Positions 28,762 to 40,235 of a stretch of 64,000 nt of DNA are shown here, piece by piece. The translations under genes and the position numbers were made by a program. The stretch comes from Rhizobium phaseoli. GTDB taxonomy: Bacteria; Pseudomonadota; Alphaproteobacteria; Rhizobiales; Rhizobiaceae. How positions within the stretch are numbered: position 1 is the first letter of the stretch; each line of letters begins with the position of its first letter. The stretch is taken from NCBI RefSeq assembly GCF_003985125.1, contig NZ_ML133572.1, forward strand, positions 206,415-270,414. The letters are read 5' to 3'. The notes beneath the pieces are model-generated. The model saw nothing but the letters and a program-made list of their open reading frames with translations. It made no database searches and had not been told where the DNA came from.

Positions 28762-29949
28762 ATGGCATTGCAGGACCCTATCGTCGTCACCGGTGCGGCG
28801 CGCACCCCGATTGGCAGCTTTCAGGGAGAGCTGAAGGAGGCGGCCGCACCCGAGCTTGGGGCAACGGCGATCCGCGCAGCACTCGAGCGCAGCTGGGTCG
28901 AAGCGGAGGCGATCGAGGAAGTCATCTTCGGCTGCGTGCTGCCGGCAGGGCAGGGGCAGGCGCCGGCGCGTCAGGCGGCCATCCATGCCGGCCTGCCATT
29001 TTCAACCGGGGCCAGCACCGTCAACAAAATGTGCGGTTCGGGCATGAAGGCGGTGATGATGGCCCATGACCTGATCGCCGCAGGCAGCGCCTCGGTGGCC
29101 GTCGCCGGCGGCATGGAAAGCATGACCAACGCGCCCTATCTCCTTGACAGGGCCCGTGGCGGCTACAGGCTCGGCCATGGGCGTGTCGTGGATCACATGT
29201 TCCTCGACGGGCTGGAGGATGCTTATGACAAGGGGCGCTTGATGGGCAGCTTCGCGGAGGATTGCGCCGAGGCCTATCAGTTCACGCGTGACGCGCAGGA
29301 CAACTACGCGATCGCCTCCCTGACGCGGGCGCAGAAGGCGATTGCCGACGGCTGTTTCGAAAGCGAGATTGTGCCGGTCACGGTCAAATCGGGCAAAGCC
29401 GAGCAGGTGGCAAGCCGCGATGAACAGCCCGGCAAGGCCAGGCTCGACAAGATCCCGACGCTGAAGCCCGCCTTCCGCGACGGCGGCACGGTGACTGCGG
29501 CCAATTCCAGCTCGATCTCCGATGGCGCGGCAGCACTTGTGCTGATGCGTCGCTCCGAGGCCGAGCGTCGCGGTCTGACGCCGCTCGCCACAATCCTCGG
29601 CCACGCCACCCATTCACAGGCGCCCAATCTGTTCGCTACCGCCCCGATCGGCGCGCTGCAGAAACTCTCCGATCGCACCGGCCTGGCGCTTTCCGACGTC
29701 GATCTCTTCGAGATCAACGAGGCTTTCGCCGTCGTCGCCATGGCGGCGATGCGCGATCTCGACTTGCCGCATGAAAAGGTGAACGTTCATGGCGGCGCCT
29801 GTGCGCTCGGCCATCCTATCGGGGCGTCTGGGGCCCGCATCCTGGTGACGTTGCTTGCGGCGCTGGAGCGCTACGACGTGAAACGCGGCATGGCAGCACT
29901 CTGCATCGGTGGCGGCGAGGCGACGGCCGTCGCCATCGAGCGGCACTAG
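28762..29949 (+). CDS. Acetyl-CoA acetyltransferase (thiolase)
   Basis: Thiolase of 395 residues. Active-site residues are clear: the nucleophilic Cys in [12 protein letters not shown], the His in [16 protein letters not shown], and the second Cys in [12 protein letters not shown] 28762 has a strong GAGGAGGAAAG just upstream and is preferred to ATG 28738, which overlaps the SDR stop. It would split 2-methylacetoacetyl-CoA (isoleucine) or acetoacetyl-CoA (leucine, via HMG-CoA) with coenzyme A. Lies between SDR and acyl-CoA dehydrogenase genes. Confidence 0.92.
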   Translation: MALQDPIVVTGAARTPIGSFQGELKEAAAPELGATAIRAALERSWVEAEAIEEVIFGCVLPAGQGQAPARQAAIHAGLPFSTGASTVNKMCGSGMKAVMMAHDLIAAGSASVAVAGGMESMTNAPYLLDRARGGYRLGHGRVVDHMFLDGLEDAYDKGRLMGSFAEDCAEAYQFTRDAQDNYAIASLTRAQKAIADGCFESEIVPVTVKSGKAEQVASRDEQPGKARLDKIPTLKPAFRDGGTVTAANSSSISDGAAALVLMRRSEAERRGLTPLATILGHATHSQAPNLFATAPIGALQKLSDRTGLALSDVDLFEINEAFAVVAMAAMRDLDLPHEKVNVHGGACALGHPIGASGARILVTLLAALERYDVKRGMAALCIGGGEATAVAIERH

Positions 29950-29965
29950 CGGGGAGGCGAGCCAC

Positions 29966-32388
<2,423 letters not shown>

Positions 32389-32389
32389 C

Positions 32390-33403
32390 ATGGCCAGGAT
32401 GACGATGATCGAGGCCGTGCGCAGCGCCATGGACGTCTCGATGGCGAAGGACGACAATGTCGTGGTGTTCGGCGAGGATGTCGGCTATTTCGGCGGCGTT
32501 TTCCGCTGCACCCAGGGCCTGCAGGCAAAATACGGCAGAACACGCTGCTTCGATACGCCGATCAGCGAGTCCGGCATTGTCGGCACGGCGATCGGCATGG
32601 CCGCTTATGGGCTGAAGCCCTGCGTCGAAATCCAGTTCGCCGATTATATGTATCCTGCCTATGACCAGCTGACGCAGGAGGCAGCGCGCATCCGCTACCG
32701 CTCCAACGGCGATTTCACCTGCCCGATCGTCGTGCGTATGCCGACCGGCGGCGGCATCTTCGGCGGCCAGACGCACAGTCAGAGCCCGGAAGCACTCTTT
32801 ACGCATGTCTGCGGCCTGAAGGTGATCGTGCCTTCCAACCCTTACGATGCCAAGGGCTTGCTGATCGCGGCGATCGAGGATCCCGATCCCGTCATGTTCC
32901 TGGAACCGAAGCGGCTCTATAACGGCCCCTTCGACGGCCATCACGAGCGGCCGGTGACACCCTGGTCAAAACACGACCTCGGCGAGGTGCCCGACGGCCA
33001 TTACACCATACCGATCGGCAAGGCCGAAGTGCGGCGCGCCGGGTCTGCGGTGACCGTGGTTGCCTATGGCACGATGGTGCATGTGGCGCTTGCCGCGGCC
33101 GAGGATGCCGGGATCGATGCCGAGGTGATCGATTTGAGAAGCCTGCTGCCGCTCGATCTCGATACGATCGTCAAATCGGTCACCAAGACCGGGCGCTGCG
33201 TCGTCGTCCATGAGGCGACCCTCACCTCGGGCTTCGGCGCCGAAGTCGTGTCGCTGGTGCAGGAACATTGCTTCTATCATCTCGAAGCGCCTGTCGTGCG
33301 CGTCGCCGGCTGGGACACGCCCTATCCGCATGCGCAGGAGTGGGACTATTTTCCCGGTCCCGGCCGGGTCGGGCGGGCGCTTGCCGAAGTCATGGAGGCC
33401 TGA
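32390..33403 (+). CDS. bkdA2: Branched-chain 2-oxoacid dehydrogenase E1 beta
   Basis: E1 beta of 337 residues. MTMIEAVRSAMDVSMAKDDNVVVFGEDVGYFGGVFRCT opens as family members do (written here in pieces: MTMIEAVRSAM, VVVFGEDVGYFGGVF). It has the cofactor and K+-site stretch ISESGIVGTAIGMAAYG and the C-terminal FGAEVVSLVQE motif. It forms the alpha2beta2 heterotetramer with E1 alpha. The start is one base after the E1 alpha TGA; the E2 gene follows after three bases. Belongs to a four-gene BKD unit. Confidence 0.94.
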   Translation: MARMTMIEAVRSAMDVSMAKDDNVVVFGEDVGYFGGVFRCTQGLQAKYGRTRCFDTPISESGIVGTAIGMAAYGLKPCVEIQFADYMYPAYDQLTQEAARIRYRSNGDFTCPIVVRMPTGGGIFGGQTHSQSPEALFTHVCGLKVIVPSNPYDAKGLLIAAIEDPDPVMFLEPKRLYNGPFDGHHERPVTPWSKHDLGEVPDGHYTIPIGKAEVRRAGSAVTVVAYGTMVHVALAAAEDAGIDAEVIDLRSLLPLDLDTIVKSVTKTGRCVVVHEATLTSGFGAEVVSLVQEHCFYHLEAPVVRVAGWDTPYPHAQEWDYFPGPGRVGRALAEVMEA

Positions 33404-33406
33404 GCC

Positions 33407-34645
33407 GTGGGCGAATTCATCATCAAGATGCCGGATGTCGGCGAGGGGGTCGCCGAGGCCGAGCTGGTGGAATGGCACGTCAAGGCAGGAGATCCGGTTC
33501 GCGAGGACATGGTGATCGCCGCCGTCATGACCGACAAGGCGACGGTCGAAATTCCATCACCCGTCAGCGGCACCGTCATCTGGCTTGCCGGCGAGATAGG
33601 AGATCGGATCGCGGTCAAGGCGCCGCTGGTGCGGATCGAAACGGCGGGCAATGCCGGCGAGGCTCCGCCTGTACAGATCTCACAGGCGCCGGTTGCGGAA
33701 CCGGTCAAGGTCGAAGCTGCACGGCCGGCTCCGGCTGCTGCGGCCCCGCCGGCTCCCGCCTCGCCTCCGGCCGAAAAGCCGCTGGCAGCCCCCTCTGTGC
33801 GGCTCTTCGCCAGGGAAAGCGGCGTCGATCTCCGGCAAGTGCAGGGCACCGGACCTGCCGGACGCATCCTGCGCGAGGATGTCGAGCAGTTTCTGTCTCA
33901 GGGAGCAGCGCCAGCAACGGCAAAGAATGGTCTCGTCAGAAAGACCGCGACCGAGGAGATCAAGCTGACCGGCCTGCGCCGCCGCATCGCCGAGAAGATG
34001 GTGCTGTCCACCTCGCGCATTCCCCACATCACCTATGTGGAGGAAGTCGACATGACCGCGCTCGAGGAATTGCGCGCCACGATGAACAGCGACCGCCGGG
34101 AAGGGCACTCGAAGCTGACAGTGCTGCCCTTCCTGATGCGGGCGCTGATCAAGGCCATTTCCCAACAGCCCGAGGTCAACGCCACCTTCGACGACGATGC
34201 CGGCATCATCACACGCCACAGTGCCGTGCATATCGGCATCGCCACGCAGACGCCCGCCGGTCTGACCGTGCCGGTGGTGCGGCACGCGGAAGCACGCGGC
34301 ATCTGGGATTGCGCCGCAGAGATGGTCCGGTTGGCGGAGGCCGCGCGGTCGGGAACGGCGACGCGCGATGAGCTTTCCGGCTCGACCATCACCATCAGTT
34401 CGCTTGGGGCACTCGGCGGCATCGTCTCGACACCCGTCATCAACCATCCCGAAGTGGCGATCATCGGCGTCAACAAGATCGCCACGCGCCCGGTCTGGGA
34501 TGGCACGCAGTTCGTGCCGCGCAAGATGATGAACCTCTCCTCGAGCTTCGATCATCGCATCATCGACGGCTGGGATGCGGCGACCTTCGTGCAGCGCATT
34601 CGCACGCTCCTCGAAACCCCGGCGCTCATTTTCATCGAAGGCTGA
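33407..34645 (+). CDS. bkdB: Branched-chain 2-oxoacid dehydrogenase E2 (lipoamide acyltransferase)
   Basis: E2 core of 412 residues. One lipoyl domain at about 1-80 has the lipoylated Lys in [11 protein letters not shown]. An Ala/Pro-rich linker (about 85-125) follows, then the E1/E3-binding domain ([13 protein letters not shown] at about 126) and the acyltransferase core with the active-site motif [16 protein letters not shown] at 33407 is the start, three bases after the E1 beta stop. It passes the branched acyl group to CoA, giving isovaleryl-, isobutyryl- and 2-methylbutyryl-CoA. Confidence 0.94.
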   Translation: MGEFIIKMPDVGEGVAEAELVEWHVKAGDPVREDMVIAAVMTDKATVEIPSPVSGTVIWLAGEIGDRIAVKAPLVRIETAGNAGEAPPVQISQAPVAEPVKVEAARPAPAAAAPPAPASPPAEKPLAAPSVRLFARESGVDLRQVQGTGPAGRILREDVEQFLSQGAAPATAKNGLVRKTATEEIKLTGLRRRIAEKMVLSTSRIPHITYVEEVDMTALEELRATMNSDRREGHSKLTVLPFLMRALIKAISQQPEVNATFDDDAGIITRHSAVHIGIATQTPAGLTVPVVRHAEARGIWDCAAEMVRLAEAARSGTATRDELSGSTITISSLGALGGIVSTPVINHPEVAIIGVNKIATRPVWDGTQFVPRKMMNLSSSFDHRIIDGWDAATFVQRIRTLLETPALIFIEG

Positions 34646-34648
34646 TCC

Positions 34649-36046
34649 ATGAAAGAGATTGTCTGCAAGCTCCTCGTCATCGGCGCCGGCCCGGGTGGTT
34701 ATGTCTGCGCCATCCGCGCCGGGCAGCTCGGCATCGATACCGTCATCGTCGAGGCTGGCAAGCCGGGCGGCACCTGCCTGACGGTTGGCTGCATTCCCTC
34801 CAAGGCGCTGATCCATGCGGCCGAGGAGTTCGACGCCACGCAGAAGATGCTCGCCGGCAAGAATCCGATGGGCATTCGCGTCGAAGGCGCCTCGATCGAT
34901 CTTGGCAGGACGATCGCCTGGAAGGACGGCATCGTCGGCCGGCTGACGGGCGGCGTCTCGGGGCTCTTGCAGAAGGCGCGGGTCAAGATCGTCCATGGCC
35001 GGGCTCATTTTCGCGATGGCAAGACGGTGGAGGTCGAGACGGAAACCGGCCAGCAGATCATCCGCGCCGAGACCGTGGTGATCGCCACCGGCTCCGATCC
35101 GGTGGAGCTTTCCAACCTGCCATTCGGCGGCCGCGTCATCTCCTCGACCGAGGCGCTGTCGCTGACCGAGCTGCCGAAAAAGCTGGTCGTGATCGGCGGC
35201 GGTTATATCGGCCTGGAGCTCGGAATGGCCTTCGCCAAGATGGGATCGGAGTTAACGGTCGTCGAGGCGACGCCGCAGGTATTGCCGCTTTATGATGCCG
35301 AACTCGTGCGGCCCGTCATGCGCAAGCTCACCGAAAGCGGCATCCGGGTGCTGACGGGTGCAAAAGCGACGGGTCTTGCCGACAACGGCGAGGCGTTGCT
35401 TGTCGAAACCTCCGATGGCCGGCGAGAAAGCCTGCCGGCCGACCGCATCCTCGTGACCGTCGGTCGCCGCCCGCGAACGGCGGGATCCGGTCTCGAAGAG
35501 CTCGACCTCGATCGCGCCGGTCCCTATCTCAGGATCGACGATCGCTGCCGCACCTCGATGCGCGGCATCTATGCGATCGGCGACGTGACCGGCGAGCCGA
35601 TGCTGGCGCACCGGGCCATGGCGCAAGGTGAAATGGTGGCGGAGATCATCGCCGGCAAGAAGCGCGCCTGGGACAAGCGCTGCATTCCCGCCATCTGCTT
35701 TACCAACCCCGAGATCGTCAGCGCCGGCCTCTCGCCGGCGGAAGCGCAGGCGCAAGGCTATGAAATCCGCACCGGCCAGTTTCCGTTCAGCGCCAATGGA
35801 CGGGCGATGACAATGCTCTCGGAGGAGGGTTTCGTGCGCGTCGTCGCCCGTGCCGACACCAATCTCGTTCTCGGCCTGCAGGCGGTCGGGGCAGGGGTCT
35901 CCGAACTCTCGGCGGCCTTTGCCCTGGCGATCGAGATGGGCGCGCGCCTGGAGGATATTGCAGGCACCATCCACGCCCATCCGACCCGCAGTGAAGCGGT
36001 CATGGAGGCAGCGCTGAAAGCCTTGGGGAACGCTTTGCACATCTGA
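34649..36046 (+). CDS. lpdV: Dihydrolipoamide dehydrogenase (E3) of the branched-chain complex
   Basis: Flavoprotein of 465 residues. FAD motif IGAGPGGYVCAIRAGQ, redox-active disulphide GGTCLTVGCIPSKAL, NAD motif VIGGGYIGLELG, the second FAD motif YAIGDVTGEPMLAHRA and the His-Glu catalytic pair near the C-terminus (HAHPTRSEAVMEAA) are all present. It reoxidises the lipoyl group of E2 and reduces NAD+. It starts three bases after the E2 stop and ends the operon; no clear terminator hairpin lies in the 52 bases to the convergent gene. Confidence 0.94.
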   Translation: MKEIVCKLLVIGAGPGGYVCAIRAGQLGIDTVIVEAGKPGGTCLTVGCIPSKALIHAAEEFDATQKMLAGKNPMGIRVEGASIDLGRTIAWKDGIVGRLTGGVSGLLQKARVKIVHGRAHFRDGKTVEVETETGQQIIRAETVVIATGSDPVELSNLPFGGRVISSTEALSLTELPKKLVVIGGGYIGLELGMAFAKMGSELTVVEATPQVLPLYDAELVRPVMRKLTESGIRVLTGAKATGLADNGEALLVETSDGRRESLPADRILVTVGRRPRTAGSGLEELDLDRAGPYLRIDDRCRTSMRGIYAIGDVTGEPMLAHRAMAQGEMVAEIIAGKKRAWDKRCIPAICFTNPEIVSAGLSPAEAQAQGYEIRTGQFPFSANGRAMTMLSEEGFVRVVARADTNLVLGLQAVGAGVSELSAAFALAIEMGARLEDIAGTIHAHPTRSEAVMEAALKALGNALHI

Positions 36047-36098
36047 GCCGAGCTGGCCAAGACGACGGGATGGCGGCCGGGCCATGCCCTTCGTTCGA

Positions 36099-36860
36099 TC
36101 ACTTCGGCTTATTGGCCATCAGATTCCCGAGCTCCATCGGGAAGGGAAACAAGATCGTCGAAGTCTTCTCGCTGGCGATGACGTTCAAAGTGCTCAAGTA
36201 TCGAAGTTGCATCGCCTCAGGCTGCCTGGCCAGAATTTCGGCCGCCTCCAGCAGCTTCGCTGCAGCTTGCTGTTCGCCCTCGGCATTGATGACCTTTGCG
36301 CGGCGTTCGCGTTCGGCTTCCGCTTGGCGAGCAATCGCACGGATCATCGACTCGTTGATGTCGACATGTTTGATCTCGACGGTGGCTACTTTAATTCCCC
36401 AAGCATCCGTTTGAGAATCCAGGATTTCCTGAATATCCGAGTTGAGCCTGTCACGTTCTGCCAGCATTTCATCAAGGTCGTGCTTGCCGAGCACGGAGCG
36501 CAACGTTGTCTGAGCAAGTTGGCTTGTTGCCATCATGAAATCTTCGACCTGAATTGTCGACTTCTCGGGGTCAATAACCCTGAAATAGATCACTGCGCTG
36601 ACCCGAACCGAGACATTGTCATGTGAGATGACGTCCTGGCTCGGGACATCGAGCACGCGCGTGCGCAAGTCGACCCGGATCATCTGCTGGACATAGGGGA
36701 TGAGCAGAAACAAGCCGGGTCCCTTGACTCCGGTAAAGCGGCCAAGTGTGAACACGACGCCGCGTTCATATTCCCTCAGGATCTTGACGGCGGATGCGAG
36801 GATGGCGACCAAAATGACAATGGCGACCAAATAGAAGGCAAGATCTGCAAACATATCCAT
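36099..36860 (-). CDS. SPFH/stomatin-like membrane protein
   Basis: A 253-residue protein with one N-terminal membrane helix ([18 protein letters not shown]), then a prohibitin/SPFH domain ([14 protein letters not shown], then [20 protein letters not shown]) and a C-terminal helical region rich in Ala, Glu and Arg. ATG 36860 follows AGGAGGAG. It is paired with the NfeD-like gene just upstream on the same strand, 28 bases apart, the standard stomatin operon-partner arrangement. Such proteins scaffold microdomains and may bind or protect membrane proteases. Confidence 0.92.
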   Translation of the reverse strand: MDMFADLAFYLVAIVILVAILASAVKILREYERGVVFTLGRFTGVKGPGLFLLIPYVQQMIRVDLRTRVLDVPSQDVISHDNVSVRVSAVIYFRVIDPEKSTIQVEDFMMATSQLAQTTLRSVLGKHDLDEMLAERDRLNSDIQEILDSQTDAWGIKVATVEIKHVDINESMIRAIARQAEAERERRAKVINAEGEQQAAAKLLEAAEILARQPEAMQLRYLSTLNVIASEKTSTILFPFPMELGNLMANKPK

Positions 36861-36888
36861 GACTCCTCCTCCTGCTTCCGGAGCGCCG

Positions 36889-38292
36889 TTACGTGTCCTT
36901 TGGACGGCTGGCGACCTCAAGCGCCAGCCCATTGCGGCCGGTCACGCTGACAAGGTCACCGGCAACAAGGGGTTCGGCGGAAACCGCCTTCCAGCGTTCG
37001 CCATGCGCAATGACGTACCCCGTGAGCCCCGTCCAACTCTCAACTCTGCCTGATATGCCGATCATCTCCTCTGCACCGGTGGCAACCTGGCGCAAGCGCG
37101 AGGTGAATGCCAGGCGAGCAATGACAAGGCTAAAGGCAAGAGTCGCAAAGGCAATTGCGCCCAGTAGGGGGCGCGAGACTTCCAGGCCGGGTATATCGGT
37201 GTCAAACAAAATGGTTGCACCGAGAATCACGGCTATCCCGCCGCCAATGCCGAAAGCGCCGAAGCTTGGCGAATGCGCCTCAGCTGCAGTCAGTCCCACG
37301 CCGAGGAAAATAAGCCCAAGGCCGGCAAAACTCACCGGCAACAATGCCAGGGCATAGAGACCAAGGAGGAGGCAGATTCCGCCGATCGTGCCGGGAAGCA
37401 TTGTCCCGGGCGCGAGAAATTCGAAGATAAGGCCGTAAATACCGACCATCATCAGGATGATTGCGATGTTCGGATCGGTGATGACGGAAAGCAGGCGCGT
37501 GCGCCAGTCAGCCTCGAATTCCTGCACGGCCAAACCGGCGGTATCGAGCCGGACGTCCGTTTGGCCGACCCGCACCATATGCCCTTGTGCCTTTGCAAGA
37601 AGATCGTTGACATCAACGGCGATGAAATCGATGGCATGTTCGCGCACTGCCGCCGTCGATGAAAGGCTTGCAGCTTCGCGGACGGCCCGCTCTGCCCAGT
37701 CGGCGTTGCGATTGCGCAATTCCGCAAGCCCGCGAATGTAAGCGACTGCGTCGTTAACGGCTTTTGCTTCGTGGGCATCGCCTGGGGCTTCTGCCTGCTT
37801 GCCACCAGCTTCGCCCGGCTTCTTTTCGGGTTCCTCATCACCGCCGAAAGGCTTTACGCCGAGCGCGATGGGTGTCGCCGCACCCAGATTGGTCCCAGGC
37901 GCCATGACCGCAATGTGGCTTGCGTAGAGAATATAGGTGCCGGCGCTGGCTGCGCGTGCCCCGCTTGGTGCGACGAAGCCCGCGACAGGCACCGGCGAGG
38001 CAAGGATCGCGCGAATGATTTCCCGCATGGAGGTATCAAGGCCACCTGGTGTGTCCATTTGCAGAATGATCAAGACCGCTCCACGTTCGCCGGCACTCTG
38101 AATGCCTCGTACCACGTAGTCAGCTATCGCAGGCCCAATGGCGCCGTTCACCTTGAGAACGACAGAAGCGCGGTCGGACGCCGACGGTGCGACGAAGCCC
38201 CAAGCTGAGAGCAGCAAAAACAACAAAGTGAAGATTGGCGGTTGCCATCGCCAACAGCTTAATCCCCGCGTGAGAATCTGCGGAACATACAT
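36889..38292 (-). CDS. NfeD-like membrane serine protease (ClpP-class)
   Basis: A 467-residue long-form NfeD protein. After a signal or anchor helix ([14 protein letters not shown]) comes a ClpP-class protease domain with the motif [12 protein letters not shown] and the catalytic Ser/Lys region [12 protein letters not shown]. Four to five membrane helices lie at about 265-385, and the C-terminal OB-fold domain ends in [13 protein letters not shown]. It is expected to cleave stomatin or other membrane proteins. First gene of the pair; no gene lies close upstream on this strand. Confidence 0.9.
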   Translation of the reverse strand: MYVPQILTRGLSCWRWQPPIFTLLFLLLSAWGFVAPSASDRASVVLKVNGAIGPAIADYVVRGIQSAGERGAVLIILQMDTPGGLDTSMREIIRAILASPVPVAGFVAPSGARAASAGTYILYASHIAVMAPGTNLGAATPIALGVKPFGGDEEPEKKPGEAGGKQAEAPGDAHEAKAVNDAVAYIRGLAELRNRNADWAERAVREAASLSSTAAVREHAIDFIAVDVNDLLAKAQGHMVRVGQTDVRLDTAGLAVQEFEADWRTRLLSVITDPNIAIILMMVGIYGLIFEFLAPGTMLPGTIGGICLLLGLYALALLPVSFAGLGLIFLGVGLTAAEAHSPSFGAFGIGGGIAVILGATILFDTDIPGLEVSRPLLGAIAFATLAFSLVIARLAFTSRLRQVATGAEEMIGISGRVESWTGLTGYVIAHGERWKAVSAEPLVAGDLVSVTGRNGLALEVASRPKDT

Positions 38293-38983
38293 AATGTCTA
38301 ATATATGGCGGAAATTACAAAGAAAAAGAAAGAGGAGTCTCAGGATCTACGAACAGGCAAAGAACGCCGAGCCTCTGCCGATGTTATTGGAGAGGGGCGG
38401 TCCGACTCTTTCTATCACACCGATATCGCACGCTTAGCGATTCTTAGATCGCAGCAGATGCAAGCCGCAAACATGGATATAAAAAAGGACGACGCCAAGC
38501 GGTGAGTAGGACAGCGGCAGGAACGACCAGTCGCTTTGCTGCAACTGGGGCAGCGCAACATCGAAAAGGCAGGATTGCGCCACTGCTGGCCGCCCAATGG
38601 TTAGACCGGTCGCGATCAGCGCGATATTGGCATGGATGAACCCTGACCGGAGATGTCTTTGCGGCTGCAAGGATCGACGCAATCGCGCAGGCCAGTGACG
38701 GCCCAACTCGTATCAGCGTGAAAATAGCGATCCGCAGACGACGCTCCGACCTGCCGAGCAGGGCAGGCGACGTTGATTAATTTTCTGCTCTGAGAATCAT
38801 CGGACACATGATACCAACTCTGAGTGGTCGGCGTTTATCATCTTGGCGCCTTCCGCGCGAAGGCCGCAGCTGTCGCTTTTTTGTGACTGTTTGCTAAAAT
38901 TCTCGAGTTGTTAGCTTTTTTTTACGATGATCTCAGGTGAACGCATCCGGATCTTTGGTAAGAATGTCTGATGGGGGATCAAA
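38293..38983. other. Long intergenic stretch between the NfeD-like gene and tadD-like gene
   Basis: Nearly 700 bases with no recognisable gene. A 66-codon frame from ATG 38305 (start MAEITKKKKEESQDL) lacks a ribosome site. A minus-strand frame at 38434-38706 has a TTG start and no family features. A GCCTTC/GAAGGC stem at 38848-38864 precedes a T-run at about 38877-38882, resembling a weak terminator. The last 100 bases are AT-rich and probably hold the promoter of the next gene. Confidence 0.4.
38305..38505 (+). CDS. Small hypothetical protein, uncertain
   Basis: A 66-residue frame starting at ATG 38305, only 13 bases from the divergent NfeD-like start. The product would be highly charged (KKKKEE near the N-terminus, KKDD near the C-terminus) with no membrane part. 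There is no clear ribosome-binding site, and nothing I recognise. It is listed because this stretch otherwise has no gene; it may be chance. Confidence 0.25.
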   Translation: MAEITKKKKEESQDLRTGKERRASADVIGEGRSDSFYHTDIARLAILRSQQMQAANMDIKKDDAKR

Positions 38984-38989
38984 TTGCCG

Positions 38990-39511
38990 ATGTTGCAGAT
39001 CAGAGCTGGGACTAAATGCATCGCGTTTTTGATAGCGGCTGGAGCGATCTTGGCTGGTTGCCAATCATCCAGCGATGGTCTCGCTGCTTATGGCGATAGT
39101 GCAAAGACCCTCGAGGATGACTCGGCCGTCGCCTTCTATAAGAACGACGAGTTGATCACCAACGGGAAGCTGCAGTTCCAGGAAAAGAACTACGGAAAAT
39201 CCTACGCCATCTACAAACGCGCAGTTGACGTTTTTCCGGAAGATCCGGCCGCCTGGCTGGGCCTGGCGGCCTCCGCCGATATGGTCGCCCGCTTCGATAC
39301 GTCCGACCGCGCCTATCAGCAACTCTCGCGAATGATCGGCAATACGCCGGTCTACTACAACAATATCGGATATTCTCACCTTTTGCGCGGTGACTTGCGC
39401 AATGCCAGACGATATTTCCTGAAAGCTTATGAGCTCGATCCCGGAAACGAAGTCACCGCCCGTAATCTCGAATTGATGAAGAACAGCGTCAATTACCCTC
39501 AGCGGGGATAA
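38990..39511 (+). CDS. tadD: TPR lipoprotein, TadD-like
   Basis: A 173-residue lipoprotein: signal ending in LAGC, Cys near residue 24, then tetratricopeptide-like helices (KNYGKSYAIYKRAVDVFPEDPAAW and GDLRNARRYFLKAYELDPGN, given in part). In Tad systems TadD is an outer-membrane lipoprotein thought to act as a pilotin for the secretin. An in-frame TTG at 38984 has GGGGGA five bases upstream, so the true start may be there; ATG 38990 sits 11 bases from it. It lies at the end of the Tad block, convergent with the genes to its right. Confidence 0.82.
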   Translation: MLQIRAGTKCIAFLIAAGAILAGCQSSSDGLAAYGDSAKTLEDDSAVAFYKNDELITNGKLQFQEKNYGKSYAIYKRAVDVFPEDPAAWLGLAASADMVARFDTSDRAYQQLSRMIGNTPVYYNNIGYSHLLRGDLRNARRYFLKAYELDPGNEVTARNLELMKNSVNYPQRG

Positions 39512-39615
39512 GCTCTGAGTGTCGTCTGCGTGAGACACCCTTGACGCATTCAAGCATCCGGCGGCCTCCTGGTAGAGTCCTGCAGTCGCTTTGGAGATTT
39601 CTCTGCGGTGGTTGT

Positions 39616-40179
39616 TTACCGCGCCTTCCGAAGGATGAGCTGGCCTTCCGGCGAGAGTGTTCTTTCGTAGTGCGGCAGGTCACTGACAGCAATTCCTGCG
39701 GCTTCAACGGACGCAAGACTGCTATCTTGAGTTTCTGCCGGCACGGCACGGGGTGCGAAAAATTGTGCCGGTTCCTTGCCCGGCGCGGTCAGGACCAAAG
39801 AGGAACCCATCCGTGCACCGCTTGTGGCGCTACGCATCTGTTCATTCGTCGAAAGCATTGCTTTTTGCAGGCTTTCCATCTCCTGACGGATAATTGCAAG
39901 TTCGTCGGCCTTGGCGTTGCTCGCGATCTTGTCCGACTGCTTATCGAGTTGTCCTTTCAGGCCATCAATGGACCTCTTGAGCGCAGCGATGGTCTCGCGG
40001 CTCTCGCGAACATCGGCTGAGTTCTTAGCCGTATAAATGAGAACTCCGGCATTCACCGGTAACAGCATGAGGAGCAGGCCGACGAGGAGCGGGTTTTTTG
40101 TGGCTCTCGGCTCAATTGTCCGCACATTGCTTGGTTTCGTGCCGCCGACTTCGCCGTCGATGCTCGGGATGCTGGTCAT
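39616..40179 (-). CDS. Membrane-anchored coiled-coil protein of the Tad locus, unknown function
   Basis: I do not recognise this 187-residue protein. It has a cytoplasmic head of about 28 residues rich in charged residues, one membrane helix (NPLLVGLLLMLLPVNAGVLIY), then a predicted coiled coil of about 60-70 residues with heptad-like hydrophobics (TIAALKRSIDGLKGQLDKQ and beyond), and a disordered C-terminus. Start taken at ATG 40179, which follows GGGGGAATAAA; an upstream ATG at 40206 is also in frame. It lies 56 bases after the AAA+ gene on the same strand, last in the Tad operon, and may be a bitopic assembly factor that reaches the periplasm. Confidence 0.7.
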   Translation of the reverse strand: MTSIPSIDGEVGGTKPSNVRTIEPRATKNPLLVGLLLMLLPVNAGVLIYTAKNSADVRESRETIAALKRSIDGLKGQLDKQSDKIASNAKADELAIIRQEMESLQKAMLSTNEQMRSATSGARMGSSLVLTAPGKEPAQFFAPRAVPAETQDSSLASVEAAGIAVSDLPHYERTLSPEGQLILRKAR

Positions 40180-40235
40180 TCGTTTATTCCCCCGTAAGTC
40201 GTTCATTTGGATGGATCAGGACGCCGTGTCCGCAA

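Noticed and set aside
38434..38706. A 90-codon minus-strand frame with some hydrophobic stretches
   Set aside because: TTG start without a ribosome site and no recognisable family; kept only as part of the intergenic description.
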